DNA of 57,034 nt from positions 1 to 57,034 of the forward strand of contig JAGWIJ010000006.1 in the NCBI GenBank assembly GCA_028873535.1, given 5' to 3'. Made by a program: the position numbers and the translations under genes. The stretch's first letter is position 1; the number at the start of each line of letters is the position of its first letter. This document shows, piece after piece, positions 21,527 through 30,241 of the stretch. The notes beneath the pieces are model-generated. The model saw only the letters and a list, made by a program, of their open reading frames with translations. It was not told where the DNA came from and made no database searches. This stretch comes from Pseudomonadota bacterium. Its GTDB lineage: Bacteria > Pseudomonadota > Gammaproteobacteria > Burkholderiales > Ferrovaceae.

Positions 21527-22756
21527 ATGCCGGTCAACCTGGCCATCCCTGATCCCGCCACCCTGCTGGCCATCGATGGCGTGCGCATCGGCACCGCCTT
21601 CGCCGGCATCCGCAAACCCGGCCGGCGCGACCTGCTCGTGCTCGCGCTCGATCCCGGCTGCGCGGTGGCGGGCGTGTTCACGCGCAACCGCTTCTGCGCC
21701 GCGCCCGTCACCCTGTGCCGCGAGCACCTGGCTGCCGGCGGCGACATCCGCGCTCTGGTGGTCAACACCGGTTGTGCCAACGCCGGCACCGGCGCCGAAG
21801 GCATGGCCGATGCACTGGCCACCTGTGATGGGCTCGCGCGCCTGATGGCGCTTGCGCCCACGGCGGTGCTGCCCTTCTCGACCGGCGTGATCATGGAGCG
21901 CCTGCCGATGGATCGCCTGCTGGCCGGCCTGCCGGCGGCGCTGGCCGACCTGCCCGCGGGGAGCTGGGCGCAGGCCGCCGAAGCGATCATGACCACCGAC
22001 ACCCAGGCCAAGGCGTATTCACACCAGGCCAGCGTCGACGGGCATGCGGTGCGCGTCACCGGCATTGCCAAGGGCGCCGGCATGATCCACCCCAACATGG
22101 CCACCATGCTGGGTTTCGTCGCCACCGACGCGGTGGTGCATGCCGACGTGCTGCGCACCCTGACCCGCGAAGTGGCCGATGGCTCCTTCAACCGCGTCAC
22201 TGTCGATGGTGACACCTCGACCAACGACAGCTTCGTCATCATCGCCAGCGCTCGCGCAGGCAACGCGCCGATCACCAGCGTATCCGAGCCGGCCTATGCC
22301 GAACTGCGCGCGGCGCTGCTGGCAGTGGCACTGCCGCTGGCGCACGCCATCGTGCGCGATGGTGAAGGGGCTACCAAGTTCATCACCGTCCAGGTCGAAG
22401 GCGGACGCGACATCGACGAATGCCTGCGCGTGGGCAAGGCAGTGGCGCATTCGCCGCTGGTCAAGACCGCCTTCTTCGCCTCGGACCCCAATCTGGGGCG
22501 CATCCTGGCCGCGATCGGCTACGCCGGCGTCGACGACCTCGACGTCGGGCGCGTGCGCCTGCACCTGGGTGATGTGCTGGTCTCGGAGAACGGCGGCCGT
22601 GCCGCCAGCTACCGCGAAGAGGACGGCCAGCGTGTCATGCGCGACGCCGAGATCCTGGTGCGCATCGAGCTGGGACGCGGCAAGGCCGCCACCTCGGTAT
22701 GGACCTGCGATTTCTCCTACGACTACGTGCGCATCAATGCCGACTACCGGAGCTGA
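21527..22756 (+). CDS. argJ: Bifunctional ornithine acetyltransferase / N-acetylglutamate synthase ArgJ
   Basis: ArgJ transfers acetyl from N-acetylornithine to glutamate, recycling the acetyl group in arginine synthesis. The 409-residue precursor is expected to cleave itself between Ala192 and Thr193 (NMA-TML), giving alpha and beta chains with Thr193 as nucleophile. The conserved NTGCANAGTG and [11 protein letters not shown] stretches are present. The gene follows secA by 9 nt, a neighbourhood typical of betaproteobacteria. The downstream ATPase gene overlaps its end. Confidence 0.96.
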   Translation: MPVNLAIPDPATLLAIDGVRIGTAFAGIRKPGRRDLLVLALDPGCAVAGVFTRNRFCAAPVTLCREHLAAGGDIRALVVNTGCANAGTGAEGMADALATCDGLARLMALAPTAVLPFSTGVIMERLPMDRLLAGLPAALADLPAGSWAQAAEAIMTTDTQAKAYSHQASVDGHAVRVTGIAKGAGMIHPNMATMLGFVATDAVVHADVLRTLTREVADGSFNRVTVDGDTSTNDSFVIIASARAGNAPITSVSEPAYAELRAALLAVALPLAHAIVRDGEGATKFITVQVEGGRDIDECLRVGKAVAHSPLVKTAFFASDPNLGRILAAIGYAGVDDLDVGRVRLHLGDVLVSENGGRAASYREEDGQRVMRDAEILVRIELGRGKAATSVWTCDFSYDYVRINADYRS

Positions 22757-23645
22757 AGCACCCCCGGGTCCCCCCTCCGGCGCGCCGGCCGAAGCGGGCT
22801 GGCGGGAGGTGCTGGCGCAGCTTTCGGCGTGGCTGCCGGCACTGCCGGTGGCACCCGAATGGGAGCGCCACCGTGCCTGGCGCTGGGTACGCCAGGGCGC
22901 ACGTGGCGGGCTGGAAGCCGTGCCGCACGTGCACGGCATCCATCTGGCCGACCTGCTCGGCATCGACACCCAGCGCGAGCGTTTCGACCGCAACATGCGT
23001 CAGTTCGTCGCCGGCCTGCCGGCCAACCACGTACTGCTGAGCGGCGCACGCGGTTGCGGCAAGAGTTCGCTGGTCAAGGCCGCGCTGGCCGACTACGGCG
23101 CGCAGGGACTGCGCGGCATCGAGATCGACAAGGCGCACCTGGGCGACCTGCCCGAGATCCTGACACTGCTGCGTCCACGCCCCGAGCGTTTCGTGCTGTT
23201 CTGCGACGACCTGTCGTTCGACGCAGCGGACATCGGCTGGACGGCACTGAAGAGCCTGCTTGACGGTTCGCTCACGGCGCCGGCGGACAACGTGCTGATG
23301 GTCGCCACCAGCAACCGCCGGCACCTGATGCCCGACCTGTTCCGCGACAACCTCGAGACGCGCCACAGCGGCGACGAGATCCATCCCGGCGAAGCGGTCG
23401 AGGAGAAGGTGTCCCTGTCCGATCGCTTCGGTCTGTGGCTGTCGTTCTATGCCATGGACCAGGACATCTACCTGGCCATCGCCCATCAGTGGGCAGCGGC
23501 TCTGGGCGCGCCAGCGTCGCCGGATGACCCGGCGTTCCGCCGCGCGGCACTGCAGTGGGCGCTCGATCGCAGCGCGCGCAGCGGTCGCACCGCCTGGCAG
23601 TTCGCACGCGACTGGGCCGGACGCCAGGGGCTCGAACGCCTGTGA
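22737..23645 (+). CDS. DUF815-family ATPase
   Basis: This 302-residue predicted AAA-like ATPase has a Walker A motif GARGCGKSS (Lys109) and a Walker B-like LFCDDLSF, followed by a SNRRHLMP sensor-1-like stretch. It matches the DUF815 family, whose role is unknown. ATG 22737 overlaps argJ by 20 nt; the frame is open further upstream but has no better start with family-like sequence. The next gene starts inside its stop (GTGA), so argJ, this gene and the Nudix gene likely form one unit. Confidence 0.87.
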   Translation: MPTTGAEAPPGPPSGAPAEAGWREVLAQLSAWLPALPVAPEWERHRAWRWVRQGARGGLEAVPHVHGIHLADLLGIDTQRERFDRNMRQFVAGLPANHVLLSGARGCGKSSLVKAALADYGAQGLRGIEIDKAHLGDLPEILTLLRPRPERFVLFCDDLSFDAADIGWTALKSLLDGSLTAPADNVLMVATSNRRHLMPDLFRDNLETRHSGDEIHPGEAVEEKVSLSDRFGLWLSFYAMDQDIYLAIAHQWAAALGAPASPDDPAFRRAALQWALDRSARSGRTAWQFARDWAGRQGLERL

Positions 23646-24607
23646 GCGAGCTGGCCGGCGCGGACCAGCGCCAGCTGGTGCAGGTGGTGGCGGGAGTGCT
23701 GCTGGCGCCAGACCAGTCTTTCCTGCTGGCCAGCCGGCCGCCGGGCAAGGTCTATGCCGGCTACTGGGAGTTTCCCGGTGGCAAGGTCGAGGCTGGCGAG
23801 TCACCGCGCGCCGCGCTCGACCGCGAACTCGAAGAGGAGCTCGGCGTGCGGCCGACGCGCGCCGATCCCTGGCTGGTGCGCGAGTTCAGCTATCCGCATG
23901 CGCGCGTGCGCATCCGCTTCTTCCGCGTCAGCCGCTGGGAAGGCAAGCCGCACGCGCGTGAAGGCCAGGCGCTGCAATGGCACCCGCCTGGGCCGCCGGC
24001 GCTGACACCGATGCTGCCCGCCAACGGGCCGATCCTGCGCGCCCTGGCCTTGCCGGAACGCTACGGCATCACCGCCGCCGGTCGCATCGGCGAACCCCAC
24101 GCCCTGCTGGGCGTGCGCCAGGCCCTGCAGCGTGGCGTGCGCCTGATCCAGGTGCGCGAGAAGAGCTTTTCGCCGGCCAGGCTGCGCCTGTTCGCCGCCC
24201 AGGTGGTGGAGCTGGCGCGTGCAGCCGGTGCGCGTGTCCTGGTCAATTCAGACCCTGCCACGGCGCTGGCCTGCGCTGCCGATGGCGTCCATCTGGAGGC
24301 GCGGCGTCTGATGGCGCTGACGCAACGGCCCGAACTGCCTCTGGTGGCGGCGTCCTGCCACGACGACCAGGAACTCGAACACGCGGATCGGCTTGGCCTG
24401 GACTTTGCCGTCTGGGGGCCGGTGCGCGCGACCGACAGTCATCCCGGCACAGCTGGCCGCGGCTGGCCGGCGTTCGCGCATGCGGTGCAGGGACGCGAGC
24501 TGCCCGTGTATGCCATCGGCGGCCTGGGCGAACAGGATCTCGCCACCGCCCATGAGCACGGTGCGCAGGGCATTGCCGCCATCGGCAGCCTGATGGTGCC
24601 GCGCTAG
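23642..24607 (+). CDS. Nudix hydrolase fused to a ThiE-like domain
   Basis: This is a two-domain protein of 321 residues. The N-terminal part (to about residue 135) is a MutT-type Nudix hydrolase with a complete Nudix box at about 46-68 (GG..EAGE..AALDRELEEELG), expected to remove oxidised nucleotides such as 8-oxo-dGTP. The C-terminal part is a TIM-barrel like thiamine phosphate synthase (YGITAAGRIG, LIQVREK, LVNSD, GPVRATDSHPG, YAIGG). Such fusions are known in proteobacteria; whether the ThiE part is active is unclear. Start is GTG 23642, overlapping the ATPase stop. An IS element lies 120 nt downstream. Confidence 0.9.
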   Translation: MSELAGADQRQLVQVVAGVLLAPDQSFLLASRPPGKVYAGYWEFPGGKVEAGESPRAALDRELEEELGVRPTRADPWLVREFSYPHARVRIRFFRVSRWEGKPHAREGQALQWHPPGPPALTPMLPANGPILRALALPERYGITAAGRIGEPHALLGVRQALQRGVRLIQVREKSFSPARLRLFAAQVVELARAAGARVLVNSDPATALACAADGVHLEARRLMALTQRPELPLVAASCHDDQELEHADRLGLDFAVWGPVRATDSHPGTAGRGWPAFAHAVQGRELPVYAIGGLGEQDLATAHEHGAQGIAAIGSLMVPR

Positions 24608-24727
24608 GCTCAGGCGCGCGCATCCTCGCATCCCGGCCTGCCGGGCTGTTGAGGATGATTCTCGCTCGCTGTTTGTCCAATACAAAAATTGACGTAAAGC
24701 GCTTCAAGCGTCGCGCGGCGGCATCCG
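24608..24727 (+). other. Intergenic stretch left of the IS element
   Basis: This 120-nt stretch follows the Nudix gene. It holds a weak CCCGG/CCGGG hairpin near 24635 and an AT-richer patch around 24675-24705 with TTGACG and a short palindrome AAGCGCTT. The patch resembles a promoter fragment, but no matching -10 is seen before the IS. No gene is recognised. Confidence 0.4.
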
Positions 24728-24731
24728 CTAG
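24728..24731 (+). repeat. CTAG flanking the left IS end (target duplication)
   Basis: CTAG lies immediately outside the left inverted repeat, and an identical CTAG lies outside the right one. This is consistent with a 4-bp target-site duplication of a palindromic target. Because CTAG is palindromic, it could alternatively be counted as the outer end of the inverted repeats. Confidence 0.65.
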
Positions 24732-24745
24732 CAGCCTGTCGGACT
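24732..24745 (+). repeat. Left terminal inverted repeat of the IS
   Basis: CAGCCTGTCGGACT, an exact reverse complement of 26289-26302. Sequence similarity stops right after these 14 bases. Confidence 0.9.
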
Positions 24746-24785
24746 GACGATGCCAGCCGAGGGGACAGCGGTCGAAAGCGTCTGT

Positions 24786-24821
24786 AAAGCGCAGAAAGTG
24801 AGCTTCATGGGCGCTTTTTTT
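24786..24821 (+). terminator. Terminator-like hairpin inside the left IS end
   Basis: AAAGCGC at 24786-24792 pairs with GCGCTTT at 24811-24817, and a run of seven T follows (24815-24821). Read on the plus strand it looks like an intrinsic terminator with a long loop. It would stop transcripts entering from the Nudix gene side before they run antisense through the transposase. Confidence 0.55.
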
Positions 24822-24848
24822 GAGGTTGAGAGCGGCTTTTCGCCCTTT

Positions 24849-26219
24849 TCACCAACTCGGGACGGATTTTGGGCGCAGCGCAGCCATGCGTTTCAAATTC
24901 CACGCCAGGCACACCAGCGTCCACTCTTGCGCAGCTTGTTCCCGCCCGCGCAGCAGGAACTGACGGAATCCCATCACCGACTTGATGATGCCGAACACCG
25001 GTTCCACGGTCTGCTTGCGCAGGGCGTAGCGCGCTCGTCCCGCCCGCGTCTTCAGCCGGTGCTTCATGGTCTCGACTTCAGTGGCATCTTCCCTCAGCGC
25101 GGGTGGCTCCTCGAAGCGTTCCCGCCAGTCCTGGTTGTGCTGCTCGCGCTTGTGCGCCACCAGCGGTTCGATGCCTGCCGCAAGGCAGGCCTTGACGTTG
25201 GCCTCGCTGAAGTAGCCCGTGTCAGCCAACAGGTGCTCGGGTTGGCCGATGGTCGCCTCGATCTGCTGCAGCTTCTCGATCATCGGCTCGACCTGGTTCA
25301 CGTCCACCGGGGTCTGCGTCACGCTCGTGGCCAGCACCAGCATCGTCTCGCAGTCCACCACCGCCTGCGCGTTGTAGCACTGCTCGAAACCCTGGCCGCG
25401 CGTCGGCATGATCCGCGACTGCTCGTCCGTGAAGTTGATCTGGTCGCTCGCCTGCGGGCCAGGCTCGGGCTCCTTGGGGTCCTTGTTGCCCCCAGGGTTC
25501 TTGCCCGCCGCCCGCTTCGCGTTGCGGCCAGCCATCTTCACCTCGTATTCGGCACGTTCGCGCTCATAGCGTTCCTGAGCCTCGCGTTCGATGGCCGCCT
25601 TGGCCTCGGCGATGGCCGCCAACCGTTGCTCACGCCGCTTGATCTCCTGCGGCACATCCATTCCATCCGGCACCGGCGTCTGGTCCGCGCGCTCGCCCAT
25701 CCTGCGCAGTTCCTCGACCTGGGCTTGCAGTTGCGCCTCGATCTTCTGCGCATGACCGTACGACATGGCCTTGTGCTTCGAAGCGTTGGCGTGGATCTTG
25801 GTCCCGTCCAGGCTCACCGTGCCGAAGCGCGAGAGTTGATTGGCGCGCGCCATCTTGAGCACCTGCACGAAGGCCGCCTGGAACTGCGGGCCGAACCGCC
25901 GACGGAAGGTGGCCAGGGTATCGTGATCGGGGTGGGTGTTGCCGGCGATGAACCGGAACGCCAGGGAGTCGTAGGTGGCCCGCTCGATCTTGCGGCTGGA
26001 AAACACGCCGGTGGCGTAGCCGTAGATCAGCAGGGCCAGCAAGGTGGCCGGGTGGTAAGCATCGCTGCCACGCCCGGCGTAGGCACGCTCAAGCTCGGAC
26101 AGGTCCAGTGCATCCACCACGTCGACGACATAGCGCGCCAGGTGCGACTCGGGAAGCCAGTCCTGCACCGAAGGCGGCAACAGGAACTCGGTGTCACGAT
26201 CGGTCGGAACAAAGGCCAT
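24849..26219 (-). CDS. IS1182-family transposase
   Basis: This 456-residue transposase (460 if the GTG at 26231 is used) has an N-terminal DUF772-like helix-turn-helix region (LLPPSVQDWLPESHLAR), a catalytic DDE core with first Asp in VSLDGTKIHANAS, second Asp in LLADTGYFSE, and a C-terminal Glu in the KQTVEPVFGIIKSVMG stretch, all as in IS1182/IS5-group DDE transposases. A basic, charged coiled insert lies in the middle (about residues 165-265). No frameshift or stop interrupts it. Confidence 0.93.
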   Translation of the reverse strand: MAFVPTDRDTEFLLPPSVQDWLPESHLARYVVDVVDALDLSELERAYAGRGSDAYHPATLLALLIYGYATGVFSSRKIERATYDSLAFRFIAGNTHPDHDTLATFRRRFGPQFQAAFVQVLKMARANQLSRFGTVSLDGTKIHANASKHKAMSYGHAQKIEAQLQAQVEELRRMGERADQTPVPDGMDVPQEIKRREQRLAAIAEAKAAIEREAQERYERERAEYEVKMAGRNAKRAAGKNPGGNKDPKEPEPGPQASDQINFTDEQSRIMPTRGQGFEQCYNAQAVVDCETMLVLATSVTQTPVDVNQVEPMIEKLQQIEATIGQPEHLLADTGYFSEANVKACLAAGIEPLVAHKREQHNQDWRERFEEPPALREDATEVETMKHRLKTRAGRARYALRKQTVEPVFGIIKSVMGFRQFLLRGREQAAQEWTLVCLAWNLKRMAALRPKSVPSW

Positions 26220-26288
26220 ATCCTGCGTCACTCCGGGTTGCAGCGAATGAACCCAATCATCTCATCAACCGCCACCAGTCGGGTGCAT

Positions 26289-26302
26289 AGTCCGACAGGC
26301 TG
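26289..26302 (-). repeat. Right terminal inverted repeat of the IS
   Basis: AGTCCGACAGGCTG, the exact complement of the left end at 24732-24745. Confidence 0.9.
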
Positions 26303-26306
26303 CTAG
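26303..26306 (+). repeat. CTAG flanking the right IS end (target duplication)
   Basis: Second copy of the CTAG seen at 24728-24731. The complement of its first three bases is the TAG stop codon of the adjacent minus-strand histidine kinase gene. Confidence 0.65.
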
Positions 26307-26989
26307 GCCGGCTTGCCGCCGCCGGGCAGCGGGAAGCGCAGCATCACCTTGGTGCCGCACAGCGTGCCCGGCTCGATCGCGAGCTGGCCACCGATGCGTT
26401 CGGCGCGGTCGCGCATGCCCTGTTGGCCGGCGCCCGAACTGGTCAGGCTGCCATCGGGTTCCTGCCCGCCCTGGTCGGTGATGTCGACATAGACCATGCC
26501 GCCATGCACGCGCATGCGCACCCGCAGGGTGCCGGGCGCGGCGTGCTTGATGGCATTGGTGGTGGCTTCGCGCAGGATGCGGTAGACGTGGATGGTACAG
26601 TCGCCGGGCAGCAGCACGTCGGGCAGGGCTTCCGGCAGCCATTCCAGACGCCAGCCGGCCAGCTTGAGACGGTCCGCGAGCTCGCTGCGGATTTCGCCCA
26701 GTACCTGTTCGAGCGAGCCCGGTTCGCCGCGCGCGTGGTAGACCACCTCGCGCAGGTCATGCAGGGCATCGCGTGCCAGTTCGCGGATGCGCTCGTCGGT
26801 GCTGGCCGACAGGATGCTGACCAGGCGCGCGCCGATGTCGTCGTGCAGGTCGCGATAGATGCGCGCGCGCTCCTCGTGCACAGCGTGCTGCGAATCCGCG
26901 CGCACGGTGGCACGGTCGGCAGCCGCCTGGCTGGCGGCGCGCGCCACACCAGGGCGCAGCCAGCCGCTGGGCGGCCACCAGGGTCTCAT
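26303..26989 (-). CDS. Sensor-less histidine kinase (HisKA_3/HATPase type)
   Basis: This is a 228-residue predicted soluble histidine kinase of the NarX/DesK-like class. The dimerisation region holds the phosphoacceptor motif RDLHDD with His49. The ATPase domain has the N-box REATTNAIKHA, a DQGG stretch (G1) and the GMRDRAERIGG box (G2). There is no membrane segment and no recognisable input domain; only about 35 residues precede the catalytic core. It is the third gene of an operon with a response regulator and a kinase-like membrane protein, and its ATG overlaps the latter's stop (ATGA). Input probably comes from a partner protein. Its stop codon lies in the IS target site, but the ATPase domain looks complete. 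Confidence 0.88.
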   Translation of the reverse strand: MRPWWPPSGWLRPGVARAASQAAADRATVRADSQHAVHEERARIYRDLHDDIGARLVSILSASTDERIRELARDALHDLREVVYHARGEPGSLEQVLGEIRSELADRLKLAGWRLEWLPEALPDVLLPGDCTIHVYRILREATTNAIKHAAPGTLRVRMRVHGGMVYVDITDQGGQEPDGSLTSSGAGQQGMRDRAERIGGQLAIEPGTLCGTKVMLRFPLPGGGKPA

Positions 26990-29337
26990 CTGGGATCTCC
27001 CGCCGACGCCAGCGCCGCCAGCCGCTGCGCCACCTGGCGCGTGCGCGGGTCCTTTTCGCCGTAGGCCTGGCGCAGTTGGGGCAGCAGCTCGGCGTACTCC
27101 TTGCGTGCTTCGCCGGCCAGCCGCAGGTGTTCAAGCAGTTGCGCGGTGGCAGTGCCGGAGCGGAACACCAGCTGATGCTGGGGACCCAGCGACTGGCTGG
27201 CAGTGGCGCGGACCTCGCGGTACATCTGCAGCGCGCGGTCAGGGCGTCCGGTCGCTTCCATGTGGTGCGCCAGCGCGAATTCGGCCTTGATGGTCGACAG
27301 GTTGCGCGGCATGGTGCCGCCGTTCATGCCATCGACCAGTTCCTGCAGCAGGCGCTCGCCTTCGGCCTGGCTGGCAGCGTCGGCCAGGTCCAGCGCAGCG
27401 GAGGCGAATGCCACGGTGGCGGCCAGGGTGTCGGTGCCCTGCGGGCCGAAGCGGCGCTGTTCGGCTTCCATCACGGCCCGCAGCTCGTTGACCGGACCCC
27501 GGTCGGCGGGACGCTGGCCATGGTCGATCTCGGCCACCCGGCGACGGTTGTCGAGGGTGCGTGTCGCTTCGGGGCCATACAGCGCTTCGCTGACCCGCGC
27601 CGCCTCGAGGAACAGGCGCCGCGCCAGCGGAAGATTATCCATCTCGCGCGCGCCCAGGCCGGCCAGGGCCAGCATGCTGGCGCGCACCGGATGCTGCGGA
27701 CCCTGCCAGCGCGCGATGTCATCGCTCAGCTTCTGCGCGTTGTGCAGCACGTCGCGATAGTGCGCGTGCTGGTAGTCGATCATGACGCGGGTGGCGCGGA
27801 CATTGAGCGTCGGTTCGGCCGTGGCACCGAACCACTGCTCCGCGAATCCATCGAGGTCGCGGCTGTAGCGCTCGGCGGCGTCGGTGTCGCCCAGCGTCAG
27901 GCTGGCCTCGATCAGTACCGTGCGCAGGCGTGCCCAATTCATGCGCCCTTCGCTGTCGCTGCCGGGCTCGTCGCCCAGCATGGGCTTGAGCAGATTGACC
28001 GCGCGCGCGGCCTGGCCATTGCCGGCAAGCGTCCTGGCCAGCCCGATGGTGGCCTGCTTGCGCAGCACGGCGTCCACTTCCTGCGAGCCCTCGGCACGCG
28101 CCACGGCTTCCTCCTGCATCGGCAGGCCGGTCGCGACGTCGCCGAGGCCGGCGTAGGTTTCGCCGAGCAGGGCGCGCACGCGCACGTCGACGGCATCGGA
28201 CATGTCCTGCGATTCGAGCAGCTGAGCGCGCGCCTGATCGAGCACCGAACGCAGCGATCCGGGATGGCCACCGGCGTGGGCGCGCTCGTTGGCGAGCAGG
28301 GTGGTGCCGAGGAAGTGGTTGGCGGCGGCCAGCTCGCGCGAGCGCGTCTCGGCACGCGCCAGGGCGGCGCGCTGGCCGCCTGCAAGGTGCACGCTGGCGG
28401 CGAGCATGCCGGCGAGGGCAAGCATGGCGGCCACACCACCGACCGTCGCCGCGCGGTGGCGGGAGGCGAACAGTCGCGCCCGGTGCAGTGCACTGCCAGG
28501 GCGCGCGGTCACCGGGCGCGATTCCAGCCAGCATTCGATGTCCAGCGCGAACTCCAGCGCTGACCCGTAGGCCGCGGCATTGCGCGCGCCGGTGGCCTGC
28601 CGCAGGATCGCGAACAGGTCATCCGGCACCACGCGGTTTGCGGCACGGGAAGCGGCCGGGACCGGTTCGGCCAATGCCACCAGTTCGGTACCGATGCGGC
28701 CGAGTGCGCGGATGTCGGCTTCCGGGCCGCCGGTCGCAGGGGCCGGGTCGTGTCGCTCCGCTTCCGGCTCGGCCTGGGGCACCGCAGCGGCGGCAGGCTT
28801 GGCGCGCCAGGCACCGCTGCCGGCGTCCAGGATCCTGGGCTCCTTGCCGGCGGTGATGATGATGTTGTGGGATGCCAGGCCGCCGTGGACGACCCCCCGG
28901 CAATGCAGGGCATGCACGGTGCGCGCGATCGTCGCCAGCAGCTGCATGCGTGCACGCAGGTCGAGGCCGGCGCACGCGCAGCTTTCGAGCAGCGGCCGAC
29001 CGTCGATGCACTCCATCACCAGATAGGGAAGCTCGCCAGCCGGCGACTGCCAGTTGCCGCTGGCGAACAGGCGCGGCAGGCAGGCCTCGTTGAGCTCCAG
29101 CAGCACGCCCAGTTCGCGTTCGGCGCGCGCGCGATCCGATGGCGCGGCCGGAATCCCGGGCAGCACGCGCAGCACCACCCGGCGCTCCGGGCGCCGCTGA
29201 CGCGCCAGGTAGACCGTGCCGATTCCGGTATCGCCGAGCAGGGCTTCTACCGAAAAGCCATCGACTTCTTCCGGAATGTCGCGCCTTGCCGGATCCGGCA
29301 GGGCGGCTTCGAGTTCATCCACCCGTACCACGCGCAA
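26986..29337 (-). CDS. Membrane-anchored Ser/Thr kinase-like protein (probable pseudokinase) with TPR-like C-terminal half
   Basis: This 783-residue protein starts with a protein-kinase fold (about residues 27-280). The glycine loop GDTGIG (35-40) is present, but the VAIK lysine is Arg57 (VVLRVL), the HRDLKxxN loop reads HGGLASHN (151-158) with the catalytic Asp and Lys replaced, and DFG is DAG (171-173). One membrane segment lies at about 297-316. The remaining 465 residues are helical, Ala/Leu-rich repeats resembling TPRs; if the kinase end is cytoplasmic they are periplasmic. It lies between, and overlaps, a response regulator and a histidine kinase gene. It is likely a signalling scaffold or sensor rather than an active kinase. 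The start is uncertain: TTG 29337, or GTG 29331 or 29322. Confidence 0.85.
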   Translation of the reverse strand: MRVVRVDELEAALPDPARRDIPEEVDGFSVEALLGDTGIGTVYLARQRRPERRVVLRVLPGIPAAPSDRARAERELGVLLELNEACLPRLFASGNWQSPAGELPYLVMECIDGRPLLESCACAGLDLRARMQLLATIARTVHALHCRGVVHGGLASHNIIITAGKEPRILDAGSGAWRAKPAAAAVPQAEPEAERHDPAPATGGPEADIRALGRIGTELVALAEPVPAASRAANRVVPDDLFAILRQATGARNAAAYGSALEFALDIECWLESRPVTARPGSALHRARLFASRHRAATVGGVAAMLALAGMLAASVHLAGGQRAALARAETRSRELAAANHFLGTTLLANERAHAGGHPGSLRSVLDQARAQLLESQDMSDAVDVRVRALLGETYAGLGDVATGLPMQEEAVARAEGSQEVDAVLRKQATIGLARTLAGNGQAARAVNLLKPMLGDEPGSDSEGRMNWARLRTVLIEASLTLGDTDAAERYSRDLDGFAEQWFGATAEPTLNVRATRVMIDYQHAHYRDVLHNAQKLSDDIARWQGPQHPVRASMLALAGLGAREMDNLPLARRLFLEAARVSEALYGPEATRTLDNRRRVAEIDHGQRPADRGPVNELRAVMEAEQRRFGPQGTDTLAATVAFASAALDLADAASQAEGERLLQELVDGMNGGTMPRNLSTIKAEFALAHHMEATGRPDRALQMYREVRATASQSLGPQHQLVFRSGTATAQLLEHLRLAGEARKEYAELLPQLRQAYGEKDPRTRQVAQRLAALASAGDPR

Positions 29338-30037
29338 TCTTCACAAGTCCCATCCGTACCGCCTCGGTCGTGGCCTCGGCGCGGCTGTTCACTCCGAGTT
29401 TGCGGTAGATCCGTTTCAGGTAAGTGGCAGCCGTCGAACGCGTCACGCCCAGATTTTCTGCAAGATCGGGCAGCCGCAGGCCCTTGGCGGTGAGGGTCAG
29501 CGTTTCGAGTTCGCGCGGCGTCAGGTTCGAGTCGTCGCGCGCATGCTCCTCTTCCAGGTTGTCCGCCTCGGCGTCGGTGTGGTCTTCGGGTCTGGGCACG
29601 CGGCCCATGTGGGTGAATTCACGCAGCATGCGCAAGGCGATCTTCGGTGAAAGTGGTGGTTCTCCGTCCATGATCGCCCGAAGCGCGGCGATCAGGCGTG
29701 CCGGCGGATCGAATTTGAGCAGATAGCCATTGGCGCCTTTCTTCAGCGCCTCGAACAGGTTGCCGTCGTCGTCGAACAAGGTGTAAACCAGGATCTGCGC
29801 CTCGGGCCAGTGCGCGCGTACGCAATCGATGACCTCATGGCCGCTGCCATCGGGCAGGCCGAGATCGACCACGGCCAGATCGAGCGCGCCCAGACCGGCC
29901 ATCCTGGAATGGAATTCGCGGATGCTGCCGGCCAGCGTCAGGCGTGCGCCGGGAAAAGTCCGGGTGAGGGCGTTGGCCAGCACCACGACGCTATCCGGCG
30001 AGTCTTCGACGACAAGTATCTCGGAGGGCCCGAGCAT
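29315..30037 (-). CDS. NarL/LuxR-type response regulator
   Basis: This 240-residue DNA-binding response regulator has an N-terminal receiver domain with the acidic pocket Glu11-Asp12, phospho-acceptor Asp58 (VVDLGLPDG), the switch Thr in LVYTLF, and the conserved Lys in YLLKFDP. A long acidic linker (about residues 148-170) leads to a LuxR-type helix-turn-helix at about 172-236 (LTPRELETLTL, YLKRIYRKLGV). The ATG at 30037 has GGAGA about 6 nt upstream. It is the first gene of the three-gene operon and overlaps the kinase-like gene by up to 23 nt. It most likely receives phosphate from the sensor-less histidine kinase. Confidence 0.93.
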   Translation of the reverse strand: MLGPSEILVVEDSPDSVVVLANALTRTFPGARLTLAGSIREFHSRMAGLGALDLAVVDLGLPDGSGHEVIDCVRAHWPEAQILVYTLFDDDGNLFEALKKGANGYLLKFDPPARLIAALRAIMDGEPPLSPKIALRMLREFTHMGRVPRPEDHTDAEADNLEEEHARDDSNLTPRELETLTLTAKGLRLPDLAENLGVTRSTAATYLKRIYRKLGVNSRAEATTEAVRMGLVKIARGTGG

Positions 30038-30114
30038 GCGTGTTCTCCTGCACCCGGGGGGTCCGCCGGGTCGTTGCCATCATGGCTGGCGGCCTGGCGC
30101 CTTGTTCGCGCCCT

Positions 30115-30143
30115 ATCTAAGTCTTCGGCATGGTCAATGTCAA
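30115..30143 (-). promoter_or_regulatory. Candidate promoter of the response regulator operon
   Basis: On the minus strand TTGACA (30143-30138) matches the -35 consensus and is followed after 17 nt by TTAGAT, a weak -10. It leaves a leader of about 70 nt. The -35 overlaps a tandem TTGACATTGACC, which could also be an operator. A second -10-like TATACT occurs upstream at 30209-30204. The rest of the 204-nt gap (30038-30241) shows no convincing gene. Confidence 0.38.
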
Positions 30144-30241
30144 TACATCACCCAGCCGGATGCCTTGCGATTCCGGCAGATCCTGCCCCATCCGCATCAC
30201 CGCAGTATAGTAAATCCGCCGGTTTGGCGCGCGTGCCGCTG

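Larger units (their letters stand above)
24732..26302 (-). mobile_element. IS1182-family insertion sequence
   Basis: A complete 1571-bp insertion sequence bounded by perfect 14-bp inverted repeats (CAGCCTGTCGGACT at 24732-24745 and its complement at 26289-26302) and flanked by CTAG on both sides. It holds one intact transposase gene on the minus strand. The element is inserted at the very end of a histidine kinase gene: the right-flanking CTAG contains that gene's stop codon. Intact ends and an open transposase suggest a recent, possibly still mobile copy. Confidence 0.93.

Noticed and set aside
24750-26306. Long plus-strand open frame across the IS element
   Set aside because: It is the antisense of an intact IS1182 transposase with clear DDE motifs.
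30117-30200. Short 26-codon minus-strand frame (MRMGQDLPESQGIRLGDV...) upstream of the response regulator
   Set aside because: No ribosome-binding site and it overlaps the best promoter candidate; too short to judge.
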